Source: Mycolicibacterium cosmeticum (lineage in GTDB: Bacteria; Actinomycetota; Actinomycetes; Mycobacteriales; Mycobacteriaceae). From it: a stretch of DNA of 64,000 nucleotides. Numbering within the stretch: position 1 is the first letter of the stretch; each line of letters opens with the position of its first letter. Shown here piece after piece: positions 63,459 through 64,000 of the stretch. Below the pieces are notes generated by a model. That model ran no database searches. It had not been told where the DNA came from and saw only the letters and a list, made by a program, of their open reading frames with translations. The position numbers were made by a program, and so were the translations under genes. The stretch is taken from the NCBI GenBank assembly GCA_016197365.1, contig JACPVS010000004.1, forward strand, positions 1 to 64,000, in the 5' to 3' direction.

Positions 63459-64000
63459 GTGGATGTCTTCGACGGCGTCGACGTGCCCGCTGCCCTGGCC
63501 GACCATCTGCGCCACATCCAATTGATCGACCACCACGTCCACGGAGTGTTCGACCAACCCGTCGACCGGGCCGGATTCGAAGCATCGATCAACGAGGCCT
63601 CCACCGACCCCGTGCCCGCATTCATGTCCCAGTTCGATTCCCCACTGGGCCTTTCCATCCGGCGCTGGTGCGCACCCCTGCTGGGATTGGAACCGCTGGC
63701 CGATGCCGACACCTACTGGGCACGCCGGGCCGAACTGACACCTTCCGAACTCGCCCAACTGATGCTGCCCGCTGCCGGAATCGCGCACTGGATCGTCGAC
63801 ACCGGTTTCAAAGGTGACCTGATCACCAGCCCGCAGCGGCTCACCGAACTCAGCGGACGCCCGTCGTCGTCGATCCTGCGACTGGAACGGGTGGCCGAGG
63901 AACTACTGGAAGACGGCGCGAGTCCGGACGCTTTCCCGGACGCCTTCCGGGCCGCGCTGGACGCGGCCGTCGGCGATCCGGACACCCTGGGCGCCAAGAC
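63459..64000 (+). CDS. Metal-dependent amidohydrolase (TIM-barrel), cut by the window end
   Basis: The frame opens with GTG at 63459, four bases after the glutamine-synthetase-like stop, and stays open to the window end (180 codons). It starts VDVFDGVDVPAALADHLRHI, followed by LIDHHVHGVF with the HxH metal motif of amidohydrolases near 26-28. The family is about 360-400 residues, so half is missing here. It probably hydrolyses an amide or lactone linked to the product or substrate of the neighbouring ligase, as in FluG-type proteins where the two domains are fused. Confidence 0.75.
   Translation, partial: MDVFDGVDVPAALADHLRHIQLIDHHVHGVFDQPVDRAGFEASINEASTDPVPAFMSQFDSPLGLSIRRWCAPLLGLEPLADADTYWARRAELTPSELAQLMLPAAGIAHWIVDTGFKGDLITSPQRLTELSGRPSSSILRLERVAEELLEDGASPDAFPDAFRAALDAAVGDPDTLGAK

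Noticed and set aside
1..64000. tRNA, rRNA or riboswitch genes
   Set aside because: I looked in the intergenic gaps for cloverleaf-like or known leader motifs and saw none that I could support; a covariance-model search would be needed to exclude them.

Overview
The window comes from a mycobacterium, most likely a rapid-growing Mycolicibacterium-type species. Genus-specific landmarks support this: a complete trehalose polyphleate (TPP)-type locus (FAAL, PE-PPE hydrolase, MmpL, PapA, bimodular Pks), FadE5, FadA2, FabG4 and HtdX, an MPT64-like secreted antigen, FabG4-size 450-residue reductase, and GTG/TTG starts. No rRNA, tRNA, CRISPR array or complete insertion sequence was seen. Identification below family level was made by reading motifs, not by database search.

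Layout. (1) 1-4821, minus strand: a tightly overlapping operon for ADP-L-glycero-beta-D-manno-heptose (hldE, hldD, an AGE-family isomerase, gmhB), ending in a GT9 heptosyltransferase that stops at about half length against an odd pyrimidine-rich segment at the window edge. (2) 5275-24728: the TPP-type locus: fadD23-like FAAL, a small secreted protein, pe, mmpL10, papA3 (minus strand, pe and mmpL10 overlapping by ATGA) and a divergent 3638-residue Pks ending in a perfect 11-bp hairpin across its stop codon. (3) 24815-45074: a roughly 20-kb Wzx/Wzy-type exopolysaccharide cluster: acetyltransferase, Wzz/BY-kinase-like protein with degraded ATP site, Wzy-like polymerase, GH16-like protein with altered catalytic motif, two FkbM methyltransferases, two GT4 glycosyltransferases, Wzx-like flippase, two SGNH-type proteins, a PapA/condensation-like acyltransferase, a crotonyl-CoA carboxylase/reductase homologue, a WbaP-like initiating transferase, gmd and a decayed fcl. 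(4) 45075-63999: core mycobacterial lipid and housekeeping genes: a DapB-like oxidoreductase, fadE5, a DUF559-type gene between direct repeats, a ClpP pair (one lacking the catalytic Ser) facing a ClgR-like regulator, an LLM oxidoreductase, a TDT transporter, a run of exported proteins including an MPT64 homologue, fadA2/fabG4-htdX with a TetR, and a glutamine-synthetase-like/amidohydrolase pair cut by the window end.

How they fit. Region 2 should activate fatty acids as acyl-AMP (FAAL), extend them on the Pks, load them on trehalose (PapA3), export via MmpL10 and remodel outside the membrane (PE). Regions 1 and 3 together look like a surface polysaccharide system: nucleotide-heptose and GDP-deoxyhexose supply, lipid-linked initiation, GT4 extension, methyl/acyl decoration, flipping, polymerisation and trimming. 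Such a Wzx/Wzy plus ADP-heptose complement is unusual for a mycobacterium and is the most interesting content. fadE5 and fabG4 share a strikingly similar promoter element (TTACT-N5-GTAA-N-TTAG), suggesting a common regulator, possibly the TetR next door.
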